Part shown: in pieces, positions 7,745 through 17,109 of the stretch | Numbering within the stretch: the first letter of the stretch is position 1 | Layout of the letters: each line of letters opens with the position of its first letter | Assembly: GCF_000478175.1 (NCBI RefSeq) | Contig: NZ_KI515776.1 | Coordinates: 143,451 to 207,450 of the forward strand | Reading direction: 5' to 3' | Source: Corynebacterium sp. KPL1814 | GTDB lineage: Bacteria > Actinomycetota > Actinomycetes > Mycobacteriales > Mycobacteriaceae | DNA: 64,000 nucleotides | Program-made: the position numbers and the translations under genes | Notes under the pieces: model-generated | Database searches by the model: none | Told to the model about the DNA's origin: nothing | Seen by the model: the letters and a program-made list of their open reading frames with translations, nothing else

Positions 7745-9226
7745 ATGATGAACGGATTTTCCCGACGACAGTTTCTGCTCGGCGGGCTCGTCCTTGCCGG
7801 CACCGGGGCCGTGGCCGCCTGCACCAGCGACCCTGGACCCGCTGCCTCGGCACCAGGTTCCTCTCTTCGCCCCACTCCCACCCCCACTGCGCTCGGTGAG
7901 CCGACGGTGCGCCGGACACTGACCGCCCGGCCCCTCTCTCTGGATATCGGCGGCATCGAAGCCAAGACGTGGGGATACGTCTCTGACACCGGGGATGCGG
8001 CCATTGAGGCCACCGCCGGCGACGTCCTCCAGGTCGATATCACCAATGAACTGCCTGAGAGCACCTCCATCCACTGGCATGGTATCGCACTCCACAACGC
8101 AGCCGACGGTGTGCCCGGCATGACCCAGGACCCCATTGAACCTGGCGAGTCTTTCTCCTATGTTTTTGAAGTCCCCCACAGTGGCACCTACTTCTACCAT
8201 TCCCACTCCGGCCTGCAGCTTGATCGCGGCCTCCACGCCCCACTGATCGTCCGTGACCCGCAAGACGCTGAGGACCAGGACGTCGAGTGGACCATCGTGC
8301 TCGACGACTGGGTCGATGGCATTCAGGGCACTCCCGACGATGAGCTCGACAAGCTCACCGGAATGGGTTCAGGCGACCATAACGGGAAGAAGGGAATGGG
8401 AGGTCACGGCCAGATGATGCACGGCACCCCGGACCGGGTACTGGGCGGGGATGCCGGCGATGTGATGTATCCGCACTACCTCATCAACGGACGTATCCCC
8501 CGTGCTCACCGGACCTTCGAGGCTCGCCCGGGCGACAAGGCCCGCCTGCGGTTTATCAACTCCGGCGGTGACACCATCTTCAAGGTGGCCCTCGGTGGTC
8601 ACCGCATGACCGTCACCCACACCGACGGCTTCCCCGTCCAGCCTCGGGAGACCGAATCGATCTACCTGTCGATGGGCGAGCGTGTCGACGTCGAGGTCAT
8701 CCTCGGCGACGGCATCTTCCCGCTCACGGCTTTGGCGGTGGGTAAGGACGACCGCGCCTTCGCCGTCATCCGCACCGCCGGCGGCCAGGCCCCCCACCCC
8801 GATGTCGACTTCCCCGAGTTGTCGTCCACCGGACTGCTTCTGTCCTCCCTGAAGCCAGCAGACCGTGCACTCCTGCCCGAGGACACACCAGACCGAGAAG
8901 TCAGTATCGACCTGGGCGGGCAGATGATGCCGTATGAATGGAGCATTCTCACCGACGGCCAATCCTCCTCCGCGACCGTGCAGGAGGGCCAGCGCCTGCG
9001 GATGATCATGCGCAACAGAACCATGATGCCCCATCCCATGCACATCCACGGCCACACGTGGGCGCTGCCCGGCAGCGGCGGGCTACGCAAGGACACCGTC
9101 CTTCTCCGCCACGGTGAAACCATGATCGCCGACCTGATCGCTGACAACCCCGGTGAGTGGGCATTTCACTGCCATAACGCCTATCACCTGGAAACCGGGA
9201 TGTTCAGCTCGCTTCGCTACGAGTAA
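7745..9226 (+). CDS. copO: Tat-exported multicopper oxidase (CopO/CueO type)
   Basis: A 493-residue oxidase, probably converting Cu(I) to less toxic Cu(II) outside the membrane. The N-terminus has a twin-arginine signal (SRRQFLLGG, 6-14) and a possible lipobox ending at Cys26 (AVAAC), so it may be a Tat lipoprotein. All four copper-ligand clusters are present: HWH (110-112), HSH (152-154), HPMHIHGH (430-437) and HCHNAYH with HLETGM (475-486), giving T1 and T2/T3 centres. A Met/His/Gly-rich insert at about 207-226 (MGSGDHNGKKGMGGHGQMMH) resembles the substrate-copper region of CueO. AAGGAAGG lies upstream of tandem ATGs at 7745 and 7748; either could be used. It is paired with cueP under the CopR region. 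Confidence 0.92.
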   Translation: MMNGFSRRQFLLGGLVLAGTGAVAACTSDPGPAASAPGSSLRPTPTPTALGEPTVRRTLTARPLSLDIGGIEAKTWGYVSDTGDAAIEATAGDVLQVDITNELPESTSIHWHGIALHNAADGVPGMTQDPIEPGESFSYVFEVPHSGTYFYHSHSGLQLDRGLHAPLIVRDPQDAEDQDVEWTIVLDDWVDGIQGTPDDELDKLTGMGSGDHNGKKGMGGHGQMMHGTPDRVLGGDAGDVMYPHYLINGRIPRAHRTFEARPGDKARLRFINSGGDTIFKVALGGHRMTVTHTDGFPVQPRETESIYLSMGERVDVEVILGDGIFPLTALAVGKDDRAFAVIRTAGGQAPHPDVDFPELSSTGLLLSSLKPADRALLPEDTPDREVSIDLGGQMMPYEWSILTDGQSSSATVQEGQRLRMIMRNRTMMPHPMHIHGHTWALPGSGGLRKDTVLLRHGETMIADLIADNPGEWAFHCHNAYHLETGMFSSLRYE

Positions 9227-9344
9227 CCCCCACAGCAGGGTTGAGTGCCGAGGTGGGCGGGGGTGTCCCCCGAGTAGTGGACACGGCGTTGGTGTGAAGT
9301 GTCCCAGGTTTTGTTCCGTTTGAGTAGATGGGAAAATCTGGAAC

Positions 9345-9660
9345 ATGCCGAGAAAATTTGACCAGGATGCAAAGGACCGTGTGGTCCGTCTTGTAGAGGA
9401 CCGCATCTTGGCAGAAAATATGTCGATGCAAGCTGCGTGCCAGGCAGTAGCTCCAAAGCTGGGGGTTTCATGGCACACGGCTCGTCAATGGACTTAAGCC
9501 TGCCCGGCGTGCGGGGAGCATCCCAGAACCTGTGCCTGAAGATTTGGCTGCCGAAAACGCGAGGCTACGTCGTGAAAATCAAGAGCTACGCGATACTAAT
9601 GAGTTGTTGAAGGCTGCCTTGGCTTTTTCGCCTCATGACTCGACCCGAAACGTTAAGAAA
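9345..9660 (+). pseudogene. IS3-type orfA, with stop and frameshift
   Basis: Starts MPRKFDQDAKDRVVRLVEDRI, a helix-turn-helix N-terminus, and runs to ARQWT, where an in-frame TAA (about 9494) and a one-base insertion break it. The downstream leucine-zipper-like part (DLAAENARLRRENQELRDTN) continues in another frame to about 9660. Confidence 0.85.
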
Positions 9661-10582
<922 letters not shown>

Positions 10583-10604
10583 GAAGAAAACTCGGGGCAC
10601 TTCA

Positions 10605-10856
10605 TTCCTTGGCGGAGTATGCAATGCCGTTCAGGTGGCTGCACTGCGAATCATCGTTGTTGGAACCGTACCTGATGGGGTTAAGCCCAAAGCCCTTTCT
10701 ACGATGGGATCGATAAATAGCTCTGCAATGCTTATCGGGTACATCATCGGGGCGCCTGTCGTGAGCGCCATAGGCCCAGCAGCGGCACTTGTCGTATCCG
10801 GAATTGGAACCTCCGTGCTCACAGTAGGACCGGTCCTGAAACACCGTTTGCAATGA
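10605..10856 (+). pseudogene. C-terminal stump of an MFS efflux transporter
   Basis: A frame entering from the IS end encodes about 83 residues: a hydrophobic stretch (NAVQVAALRIIVVGTVP), a cytoplasmic loop (DGVKPKALSTMGSINSS), another helix (AMLIGYIIGAPVVSAIG) and a third (AALVVSGIGTSVLTVG). This is the usual end of an MFS drug-exporter fold. The 5' two-thirds are gone, cut exactly at the IS boundary at 10604. Confidence 0.65.
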
Positions 10857-10871
10857 TGCCCATGTGCGCAC

Positions 10872-11453
10872 CTATTTGCTGTTTTTCTTTTTCTTCGTGC
10901 GCAGCATATCCATGCTCATTACGGCGCCGATGACAGCGGCGTGCTGTTGCTCGTTGAGGTGTGGCGCGATCCGTAGAAGATACGTGTTTTTGCCCATGAA
11001 GTAGTTGCCTATGCCGGTCCATTTATTGGAGACATCGGCAAGCTGGCGATCCTGGGAGGTGATGGTGAGGTTCCAATCCCAGAAATCGCCGTGCACTTCG
11101 ACGTCGGCAAAGCCCTCCATTGTTAATTCCATCTTCGTTTTGAACATGGAGAAGCGCTTGGTGATAACGGCCATGGGCTGTTCAATTCCCGGTAGGTGTA
11201 CTTCGTAGGTATCCCGCAAAAAATTCGCCGGATCCGAGATTGTCATGACTGTTTGTTGGGGGTTGCCTTCGGCATCCGTGAGCGCGACCTCCAAGCTGCG
11301 GGAGGGTTTAAACACCATCTCCTTAAGGCTGGTGGATTGCACAATGGTGCCCACTGGGGTCCCGTTGACATCAGAAATCATGAATCGATCTTTGAGGAGG
11401 GACTTGGTTTGGGAAATAACCAGCTCGTCGAGCGTAAATAAGTTTTGCATCAT
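10872..11453 (-). CDS. LURP-one-related / scramblase-fold protein
   Basis: About 193 residues, soluble and without a signal peptide. The pattern of short strands, with FMISDVNGTPVGTIVQ near the start, VHLPGIEQPMAVITKRF in the middle and VEVHGDFWDWNLTITSQDRQLADVSNKW later, matches the twelve-strand barrel of LURP-one-related proteins, related to phospholipid scramblases. Function in bacteria is unknown. It ends in a Lys-rich tail (RTKKKKNSK). ATG ATG at 11453/11450 are the likely starts; the TTG nine bases earlier is less likely. It lies 29 bases downstream of the HNH gene on the same strand and could be cotranscribed. Confidence 0.7.
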   Translation of the reverse strand: MMQNLFTLDELVISQTKSLLKDRFMISDVNGTPVGTIVQSTSLKEMVFKPSRSLEVALTDAEGNPQQTVMTISDPANFLRDTYEVHLPGIEQPMAVITKRFSMFKTKMELTMEGFADVEVHGDFWDWNLTITSQDRQLADVSNKWTGIGNYFMGKNTYLLRIAPHLNEQQHAAVIGAVMSMDMLRTKKKKNSK

Positions 11454-11481
11454 GCCTGCCAATGTATGGCAGCCGGCGTTT

Positions 11482-12678
11482 TTAATCCTCCTCCCTAGGG
11501 GTGGTTTTTGCTTCTTCTTGTGCTTCGTGGGCCTCTTCGTAGGCCCGTGCGCGGTGGGCGGTCATGGTCTGTGCAAAAGTCTGCACCCAATTCTTATTCT
11601 TTTCCGCCAGCGGGCCGGAGGGTTCGGTGACGGTCCAGGTACCGTCTTCGAAGAGCCAAATTATGTCCCGGGTGTGCGGATCCATGACGTAGAAGGCCCG
11701 GCCATCGGTCTTTATGTTGTGGTGGTGCTGGCACAGGCAGGCAAGGTTTGCGGGAGTCGTCGGCCCGCCATCCGCGTGGTTGATGCGGTGATCCTTCTGG
11801 CACACCGTGGCAGGGCGGTTGCAGCCAGGGTAGCGGCAGGTGCCGTCGAAGCCTTCGAGGTAGGCTGCCATATCTGGCGGGGTTACGTATCCCTTAACCT
11901 CCTTATCCGGGTTCATTTCCCGGATCTTGGAGTAGGGCATCGCGTTGGAGCGCGCTGGGTCGAGCCACCCAACGGATTCAATGAACGCAGGGGAGTTGGG
12001 AACATCGGTTGCCTTGTAGGCATTCAGGATGACCTGGGGTGCTTCGGTATTGCCGGTGAGGAGGGAAATGGCGGCATCGGCAAGCGAGCAATCCAGCTTG
12101 AGCGCAGTCTCCTTGATGCACTTATCGACGCACGCCATCACCGACGGATCCGCGCTCAGCGTCATCGCCGCGGTATTGTTTCCCCAATTCTCCATGGTGT
12201 AGCGCGGCTGCGTTGGCCCTTTCTTGACCGCGAGGGTGTCATCTTCGAGGTTGATGAGCTCGTTAATCTTCCTTTTAATCTGCGCTTGCGTCCGCATGGC
12301 CTGGTTGGCGCGGGTGGGGGTGAGGTAGGCGGTGAGCTGCTCATCGATGCGCGCGACTACCTCCGGGGTCGGGTTGCCCAGGCGGTTAAGGGATTTATTG
12401 ATGGCAATGAGGCGGTCTAAATCTAAGTGATAGAGCTCGTGTTGCAACTCTTTCAGCTGCGGGAGCTCTTCCAGGCGATACAAGGCCATCAGGATATGGC
12501 CGATTCGCCCTTCATTAACTCCGGTGGTGCGGTAGAGGGATTGGGTGACTAATTCGAAATCAGAATCGAGATCGGGGATCTGTTCGGTCCAGAACTCATA
12601 TTCAGCCTTCCGCATTTCAAAAGCTAAGCGTGTAGTGGGGTCTTTGGTATTGGTCGTGGAAAAGTAGGGATCTTCCAT
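11482..12678 (-). CDS. HNH endonuclease signature protein (DUF222/13E12-like)
   Basis: A 398-residue protein. The first ~250 residues are helical and resemble the DUF222 region that often precedes HNH domains in actinobacteria. The C-terminal third has a complete HNH module: CRYPGCNRP, then KDHRINHADGGPTTPANLACLCQHHHNIK with the metal-binding His residues and a zinc-ligand CxxxxC. These genes are numerous in actinobacterial genomes; nuclease activity is presumed but the role is unclear. Nothing in the sequence suggests decay. Confidence 0.82.
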   Translation of the reverse strand: MEDPYFSTTNTKDPTTRLAFEMRKAEYEFWTEQIPDLDSDFELVTQSLYRTTGVNEGRIGHILMALYRLEELPQLKELQHELYHLDLDRLIAINKSLNRLGNPTPEVVARIDEQLTAYLTPTRANQAMRTQAQIKRKINELINLEDDTLAVKKGPTQPRYTMENWGNNTAAMTLSADPSVMACVDKCIKETALKLDCSLADAAISLLTGNTEAPQVILNAYKATDVPNSPAFIESVGWLDPARSNAMPYSKIREMNPDKEVKGYVTPPDMAAYLEGFDGTCRYPGCNRPATVCQKDHRINHADGGPTTPANLACLCQHHHNIKTDGRAFYVMDPHTRDIIWLFEDGTWTVTEPSGPLAEKNKNWVQTFAQTMTAHRARAYEEAHEAQEEAKTTPREED

Positions 12679-12844
12679 GTCGCCTAAAACCTAAATTTGT
12701 CTTGTGAACGTGTGTACGAAAAATACTATAGAACACCCGCCGGACATTCGCCTGTTTTAACGCGTTTTTGCAGGTAGGAATGTATATTTTTCCGTCAGGA
12801 TAACCAGCTTTAAAAGCAAAATTATGTGCTAGCCTGAGGAAGGT

Positions 12845-13186
12845 ATGAGTCAGGAGCAGGAAACGCAGGAAGAACCCGGGCGTGCGTGGTGGCAGTGGTG
12901 GGCGCCCTTGGCGATGATCGCTGTCTTCTTGGTGCTCCCGCCGGCGATTTACCAGGCGGTTTCCGGCACGGTATTGCTCGGCATCATGGGTGGGCTTACC
13001 GTGCTTATTGCTCTTATCGATGCCACCACATTCCGCTATTCATGGACCATCTTTTGGGTTGCGGGCATCGCCTATTTCGCGGCGATGGAGATGTACTTCA
13101 ACGAGGGGACATGGATTTACCTGCCGGTAATGGTCCTTTTGGCGTGGGGTGCTAGCAAATTGGGCGCCAAGGTGAGGAAGCGCTGA
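12845..13186 (+). CDS. Small integral membrane protein, first of a three-gene set
   Basis: 113 residues. A charged, Trp-rich N-terminus (RAWWQWWAP) precedes about four hydrophobic segments (around 20-38, 42-60, 66-82 and 90-104) and a basic tail (KLGAKVRKR). No family recognised. GAGGAAGGT stands directly before ATG 12845. Its stop overlaps the next gene's start (TGATG), so the two are translationally coupled. Function unknown. Confidence 0.75.
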   Translation: MSQEQETQEEPGRAWWQWWAPLAMIAVFLVLPPAIYQAVSGTVLLGIMGGLTVLIALIDATTFRYSWTIFWVAGIAYFAAMEMYFNEGTWIYLPVMVLLAWGASKLGAKVRKR

Positions 13187-14001
13187 TGGAAATCTGGCGG
13201 TTGGGCCACCCTGAGGCCGGCTTGCTCGAGGTTGAGCGCGGCTACGATGCCGAGTTCGCCGAGCGGGGCGAATGGCCCAAGGAGCCGAAGGAATTTACGC
13301 CGGTGCTTGGCGATGCCCCCTTTATCCGCCGCATTCAGCTCTGGCGCAAGAATCCTGCACCCCGCATGCAGATCGTGGTCAACGGCGAGGTTCGCAGCCG
13401 GCACGACAAGCCGCGTGGCGGCCGTTATTCATTGCAGAAGAAGCTGGAAAGCGATCTCTCATTCAGTGAGAATAGTGCGCCGCCGACTAAGCCCTATGTA
13501 GATATCCAAGCCACGCCCTTTGGGGAGATACAGGATGTCTACTACCGCGATGGGGAGGAGGCCGTGGCCTTTGATCCGCCGGCGGGTTCCTTGGGTGAAA
13601 AGCGGCGCAAAGCAATGGAAGAAAGCCCCTTCAAGCGCGTACTGTATCCGCTGCTCGGCGGGCTGGGGAAGTCCGGGTGGGCCATTGCGATGATTGTTTT
13701 GGCTCCTATTATTAGCCGCATCCTCTCGCGCTTGCTGCCGGACGTAGATTTTCCGGAGATTTACCTTCCGCTGCCGAATCTGCCTAACCTGCCGGAGCCG
13801 CCGCAGATTACCTTGCCCGCGCCGCAGTTTGCGGTGCACTTTGAAGCGCCGGAGTGGGTGGTTTTCCTAATGGATTACAGCAGGGTGTGGATGCCTATAG
13901 TTATTGCCATTGCCTTTGGGGTGATGGCGGTGCGCAATGCAAAGAAGTCGGAGGCGAAGAAGAAGGAGTGGCAGAACCATGAAGATTCGCGGCGCGATTG
14001 A
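13186..14001 (+). CDS. Membrane protein of unknown function with Pro/Leu repeat linker
   Basis: 271 residues. The N-terminal ~160 residues are soluble and charged. A hydrophobic helix lies near 162-185 and a second near 236-254, separated by an unusual linker of short Pro-Leu units (YLPLPNLPNLPEPPQITLPAP), probably extended. The C-terminus is Lys-rich. No known domain recognised. It overlaps both neighbours: its ATG shares bases with the preceding stop, and the CHY zinc-finger gene starts 23 bases inside its 3' end. The three therefore probably act together. Confidence 0.75.
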   Translation: MEIWRLGHPEAGLLEVERGYDAEFAERGEWPKEPKEFTPVLGDAPFIRRIQLWRKNPAPRMQIVVNGEVRSRHDKPRGGRYSLQKKLESDLSFSENSAPPTKPYVDIQATPFGEIQDVYYRDGEEAVAFDPPAGSLGEKRRKAMEESPFKRVLYPLLGGLGKSGWAIAMIVLAPIISRILSRLLPDVDFPEIYLPLPNLPNLPEPPQITLPAPQFAVHFEAPEWVVFLMDYSRVWMPIVIAIAFGVMAVRNAKKSEAKKKEWQNHEDSRRD

Positions 14002-14284
14002 TGCGGAGGGCCGGTGCAAGCATTGGCATTCGCCGCTCGACGTGGTGGCCAATAAGTGCGCGACCTGCGGCGAGTACTTTGCGTGCGCGCTGTGCCATGC
14101 GGAGCTGACGGATCATGAGTTTGGGCCCATGCTTGTCGATGCCCCCGCTGCCCTCTGCGGTTCCTGTGGCCTCGAGATGGATTACCAGCTGTATTCTGCT
14201 GTCGAGGCATGCCCGAAGTGTGGGCATATGTTTAATCCCGGCTGCAGTGCGCATGCCGGGATCTATTTTCAGGTCACCGCGTAA
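13979..14284 (+). CDS. CHY zinc-finger protein
   Basis: 101 residues with zinc-ligand pairs typical of the CHY zinc finger: C-x-H-x3-PLD-V at the start (CKHWHSPLDVV), KCATCGEYFACALCHAELTDHEF, LCGSCG and ACPKCGHMFNPGCSAH. CHY-finger proteins in eukaryotes (Hot13) act on metal or redox chemistry in the intermembrane space; bacterial roles are unclear. ATG 13979 has AAGGAG 11 bases upstream. It is the last gene of the coupled trio starting at 12845. Confidence 0.82.
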   Translation: MKIRGAIDAEGRCKHWHSPLDVVANKCATCGEYFACALCHAELTDHEFGPMLVDAPAALCGSCGLEMDYQLYSAVEACPKCGHMFNPGCSAHAGIYFQVTA

Positions 14285-14297
14285 AAGCGAGGGAGTG

Positions 14298-15605
14298 CTA
14301 CTGGTTCAGACCCAAAAAGCGGTTGACCAGGCTGTGGTAGGCGCGCACGGTGAGATCCAGGTCCTCGAGGTAGAGGTGCTCATCGTGGCTGTGTAATTGC
14401 GAGTTGGCGCTGGCCATATCGCGGCCCTCGGCATGCATCGCGAAACCGTAGGCGTTGCCGCCCTTGCGGCGAGCGAAGCGGAGGTCGGAGCCACCGGTGG
14501 CGTGGACGGGCACGACGTCTTTATCGGGGAAGAACTCTTTGGCGGTGGCCTCAATGGTGCGCCAGAGCTCGGTATCGGTGGAGGACTGGGTGGCGTCTTC
14601 GGTGATGAGGTGTTCGATTTCTACCTCATCGGCAAGATCGCCCAGTGCGCTGCGGAGGAAATCGTCCAAGTCTTCCTGGGTTTGCCCAGGGAAGGGGCGG
14701 ATATCCATCTCAAGGTAGGCGTGGGAAGGCAGCACATTGATGGCTCCGCCGGCGCGCAGGACGGTCTCGGCGATGGTGGTGTGGCTAAAGGCGTGGGCGT
14801 AGGCATCGAGGTTGCCGAACTTGGTGTAGTCACCGGTGCCATCGATAAGCTCTTTTTCGGTCTCAGGATCGAACTTGAAGGTGCGGACGAAGCCCTCCCA
14901 GATCTCGTTGGAGGCTGTGGGTGGCTCGGCCTCGGCGATGCGGCGGGCGACCTCGCCGATCTTTACGATGGCAAAGTCTTTGCCGTAGGGAGTCGAGCCG
15001 TGCCCGGCATCGCCGGTGACGTGGAGGCGGCGCTGGCCAGCACCCTTTTCGCCCACGTTGAAGCCCACCGCGCCGGGCAGGTGGCTACCGCCGGTCTCGG
15101 AGAGGCAGTTCTTCCAAGAGAAGGCATCGGGGTGGTTTTCTGCCATCCACCGCACGCCCAGGCCACCGCGGGCCTCTTCATCGGCCATGCCCACGAAGGC
15201 GAGCGTTCCGCCGGGGTTGCCGGCGCGCGCTACCTCGCGGGTGACGGCGGCCATGGTGGCGGTAATAAAGAGCATGTCTACGGAACCGCGGCCGTAGAGC
15301 TTGCCGTCTTCAATGAGTGTCTCGAAGGGCGGCTTAGTCCACTTGGGTTCGTCGACGGGGACGACATCGGTATGCCCCATAAGGGTGAGGGGCTCCTTGG
15401 CGGGATCGCCGGGGACGGTCACCACGATGGACACGCGTCCCGGGTGGGATTCAAAGCGCTCGATGGAGACGTCTTCACCGGCAAAAAAGTTCTCTAGCGT
15501 ATCGGCATTGCGCACCTCAAAGCCGGAATCCGGGGTGAGGTCGTTTACACAAGCATTGCGGATGAGTTCTTGGAGGAGTTCGAGGGTGTCATCGTAAAGC
15601 GTCAT
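14298..15605 (-). CDS. M20-family metallopeptidase
   Basis: 435 residues. It shows the M20 pattern: LMGHTDVVPVD with the metal-binding His and the conserved Asp, GRGSVDMLF carrying the shared-metal Asp (usually GRGAxDMK), the catalytic Glu pair in GMADEEARGG, and a lid domain with LDMDIRPFPGQ. It resembles the M20A/PepV-like dipeptidase or carboxypeptidase branch; the exact substrate is unknown. I use ATG 15605 because TACCCT, a -10-like box, lies seven bases upstream, fitting a leaderless transcript. The longer frame would reach into the bioB control region. Divergent from bioB. Confidence 0.85.
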   Translation of the reverse strand: MTLYDDTLELLQELIRNACVNDLTPDSGFEVRNADTLENFFAGEDVSIERFESHPGRVSIVVTVPGDPAKEPLTLMGHTDVVPVDEPKWTKPPFETLIEDGKLYGRGSVDMLFITATMAAVTREVARAGNPGGTLAFVGMADEEARGGLGVRWMAENHPDAFSWKNCLSETGGSHLPGAVGFNVGEKGAGQRRLHVTGDAGHGSTPYGKDFAIVKIGEVARRIAEAEPPTASNEIWEGFVRTFKFDPETEKELIDGTGDYTKFGNLDAYAHAFSHTTIAETVLRAGGAINVLPSHAYLEMDIRPFPGQTQEDLDDFLRSALGDLADEVEIEHLITEDATQSSTDTELWRTIEATAKEFFPDKDVVPVHATGGSDLRFARRKGGNAYGFAMHAEGRDMASANSQLHSHDEHLYLEDLDLTVRAYHSLVNRFLGLNQ

Positions 15606-15653
15606 GCCCCTTAGGGTAATCCCGCGAAAAAAATTTTGTGATTTTGGCCAAAG

Positions 15654-15668
15654 TTGAACGGCGTTCAA
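15654..15668 (+). promoter_or_regulatory. BioQ-type biotin operator
   Basis: TTGAACGGCGTTCAA, a palindrome matching the TGAAC-N3-GTTCA motif described for the TetR-family repressor BioQ in corynebacteria. It ends two bases before a -10-like TATGGT (15670-15675), so a bound repressor would block bioB transcription. Confidence 0.82.
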
Positions 15669-15682
15669 GTATGGTTCACTGC

Positions 15683-16663
15683 ATGAGCATCATCGACATC
15701 GCCCGTGAGAAAGCTCTGGAGCAAGGCAAAGGCCTTAACCAGGAAGAACTACTACAAGTACTGCAGGTTCCAGATTCCCAGCTGGAAGAAATTGCTGATA
15801 TCGCCCACCAGACCCGCCTGAAGTGGTGCGGCCCGGACGTATCGGTGGAAGGCATTATCTCCATCAAGACCGGTGGTTGCCCAGAGGATTGCCACTTCTG
15901 TTCCCAGTCCGGCCTCTTCGAGTCCCCAGTGCGCGCAGTGCGCCTGAACATCCCTGAGCTGGTGGAAGCGGCACAGAAGACCGCCAAGACCGGCGCTACC
16001 GAATTCTGCATCGTCGCTGCGGTGAAGTCCCCGGATGACCGCCTGCTGGACCAGGTGGGCGAGGCCATCGCCGCCATCAACGATGCCGTTGATATCGAGA
16101 TTTCCTGCTCCCTGGGCACCCTGACCCGCGAGCAGGCACAGCGCCTGAAGGACATGGGCGCACAGCGCTACAACCACAACCTGGAGACCTCCCGCTCCTA
16201 CTTCCCCAACGTGGTCACCACCCACACCTGGGAAGAGCGCAAGAAGACCCTGGACTACGTGCGCGAGGTAGGCATGGAAGTCTGCTGTGGCGGCATCATC
16301 GGCATGGGTGAGTCCCTGGAGCAGCGCGCCGAGTTCGCAGCCCAGCTGGCAGAGATCGATCCGTGCGAGGTTCCGATGAACTTCCTTGACCCGCGCCCGG
16401 GCACCCCATTCGCTGACCGTCCGCTGGTTCCGCTGGGTGAGGGCCTGCGCGCCGTTGCTGCATTCCGCTTGGCGATGCCCTCCACCACCCTCCGCTTCGC
16501 CGGCGGCCGCGAGCTTTCGCTTGGCGATGACGGCACCGAGCGCGGTTTGCTCGGCGGCATCAACGCCATCATTGCTGGCAACTACTTGACCACCCTGGGT
16601 CAGGAAATCGAAAAGGATGTGGACATGCTGGGCCGCATCGATCTCCCGATCAAGGCCCTGTAG
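15683..16663 (+). CDS. bioB: Biotin synthase
   Basis: A 326-residue radical-SAM enzyme that inserts sulfur into dethiobiotin, the last step of biotin synthesis. The [4Fe-4S] triad is C66-x3-C70-x2-C73 in [14 protein letters not shown]. Further conserved elements are [12 protein letters not shown] and [14 protein letters not shown] 15683 is preferred: TATGGT lies seven bases ahead, so the mRNA is probably leaderless, and no Shine-Dalgarno sequence is visible. An alternative ATG at 15671 would start inside the -10 box. The stop codon shares its G with the start of the auxiliary gene bsaP. Confidence 0.95.
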   Translation: MSIIDIAREKALEQGKGLNQEELLQVLQVPDSQLEEIADIAHQTRLKWCGPDVSVEGIISIKTGGCPEDCHFCSQSGLFESPVRAVRLNIPELVEAAQKTAKTGATEFCIVAAVKSPDDRLLDQVGEAIAAINDAVDIEISCSLGTLTREQAQRLKDMGAQRYNHNLETSRSYFPNVVTTHTWEERKKTLDYVREVGMEVCCGGIIGMGESLEQRAEFAAQLAEIDPCEVPMNFLDPRPGTPFADRPLVPLGEGLRAVAAFRLAMPSTTLRFAGGRELSLGDDGTERGLLGGINAIIAGNYLTTLGQEIEKDVDMLGRIDLPIKAL

Positions 16664-16926
16664 TGTCCGAGCCGAACTCTGAGTTGGCAACCGCCGTCCT
16701 GGCCGGGGACGAGCCAATTTTCCACCCTAATACCGGCAAGCCGATCGAAGAGGTCTTCACGCTGCACCCTGCTGCAGCCGCCGGCCTCGACGTACCGCGC
16801 TACTGCCAGATCTGTGGCCGCCGCATGGTAGCCCAGGTGCGCCCCGATGGCTGGCACACCAAGTGCTCGCGCCACGGGGAGCTAGATTCTGAGTGGTTAT
16901 ACGTAGAGCAGCTACCAGAGAGCTAG
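16663..16926 (+). CDS. bsaP: Biotin synthase auxiliary protein
   Basis: An 87-residue protein beginning with GTG that overlaps the bioB stop by one base (GTAGTG), so translation is coupled. It contains a small Cys motif [19 protein letters not shown] followed by KCSRHG (C48, C51, C68, with H71). That is the pattern of the mycobacterial protein BsaP, shown to be needed for biotin synthase activity there. Position directly after bioB supports the same role, probably handling an iron-sulfur cluster or sulfur for BioB (inference for this organism). Confidence 0.85.
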   Translation: MSEPNSELATAVLAGDEPIFHPNTGKPIEEVFTLHPAAAAGLDVPRYCQICGRRMVAQVRPDGWHTKCSRHGELDSEWLYVEQLPES

Positions 16927-16940
16927 CACTACCAAGATAG

Positions 16941-16975
16941 GGAGCCGCTGCCGCAAGGCAGGCGGCTCCTTTTTC
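16941..16975 (+). terminator. Rho-independent terminator after bioB-bsaP
   Basis: GGAGCCGC and CTGCC-type arms around a GCAA loop: GGAGCCGCTGCC, GCAA, GGCAGGCGGCTCC, with one bulged base, followed by TTTTTCT. It starts 14 bases after the bsaP stop. Confidence 0.88.
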
Positions 16976-17010
16976 TATTGAAAAATGGCTCTGACCTGGG
17001 TATAGGTAAA

Positions 17011-17079
17011 TCTACTTGCGAAATTTGGTGCGCTCTACTTTAGAGATTTGGTACGTCCTACTTGCGAAATTTGGTAAAA
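17011..17079 (+). repeat. Three tandem 23-bp repeats upstream of the sirtuin gene
   Basis: Units begin at 17011, 17034 and 17057, exactly 23 bases apart: TCTACTTGCGAAATTTGGT + 4, TCTACTTTAGAGATTTGGT + 4, CCTACTTGCGAAATTTGGT + 4. Units 1 and 3 share 18 of the first 19 bases; the middle one differs by a few. The array ends 31 bases before ATG 17110, covering the likely -35 region. Confidence 0.85.
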
Positions 17080-17109
17080 ACTTGCAATCGCTTGATTAGA
17101 TTAGTGGGT

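Noticed and set aside
11245..12420. A 391-codon plus-strand frame opposite the HNH gene
   Set aside because: Overlaps the clear HNH/DUF222 protein, has no motif and is a frame shadow.
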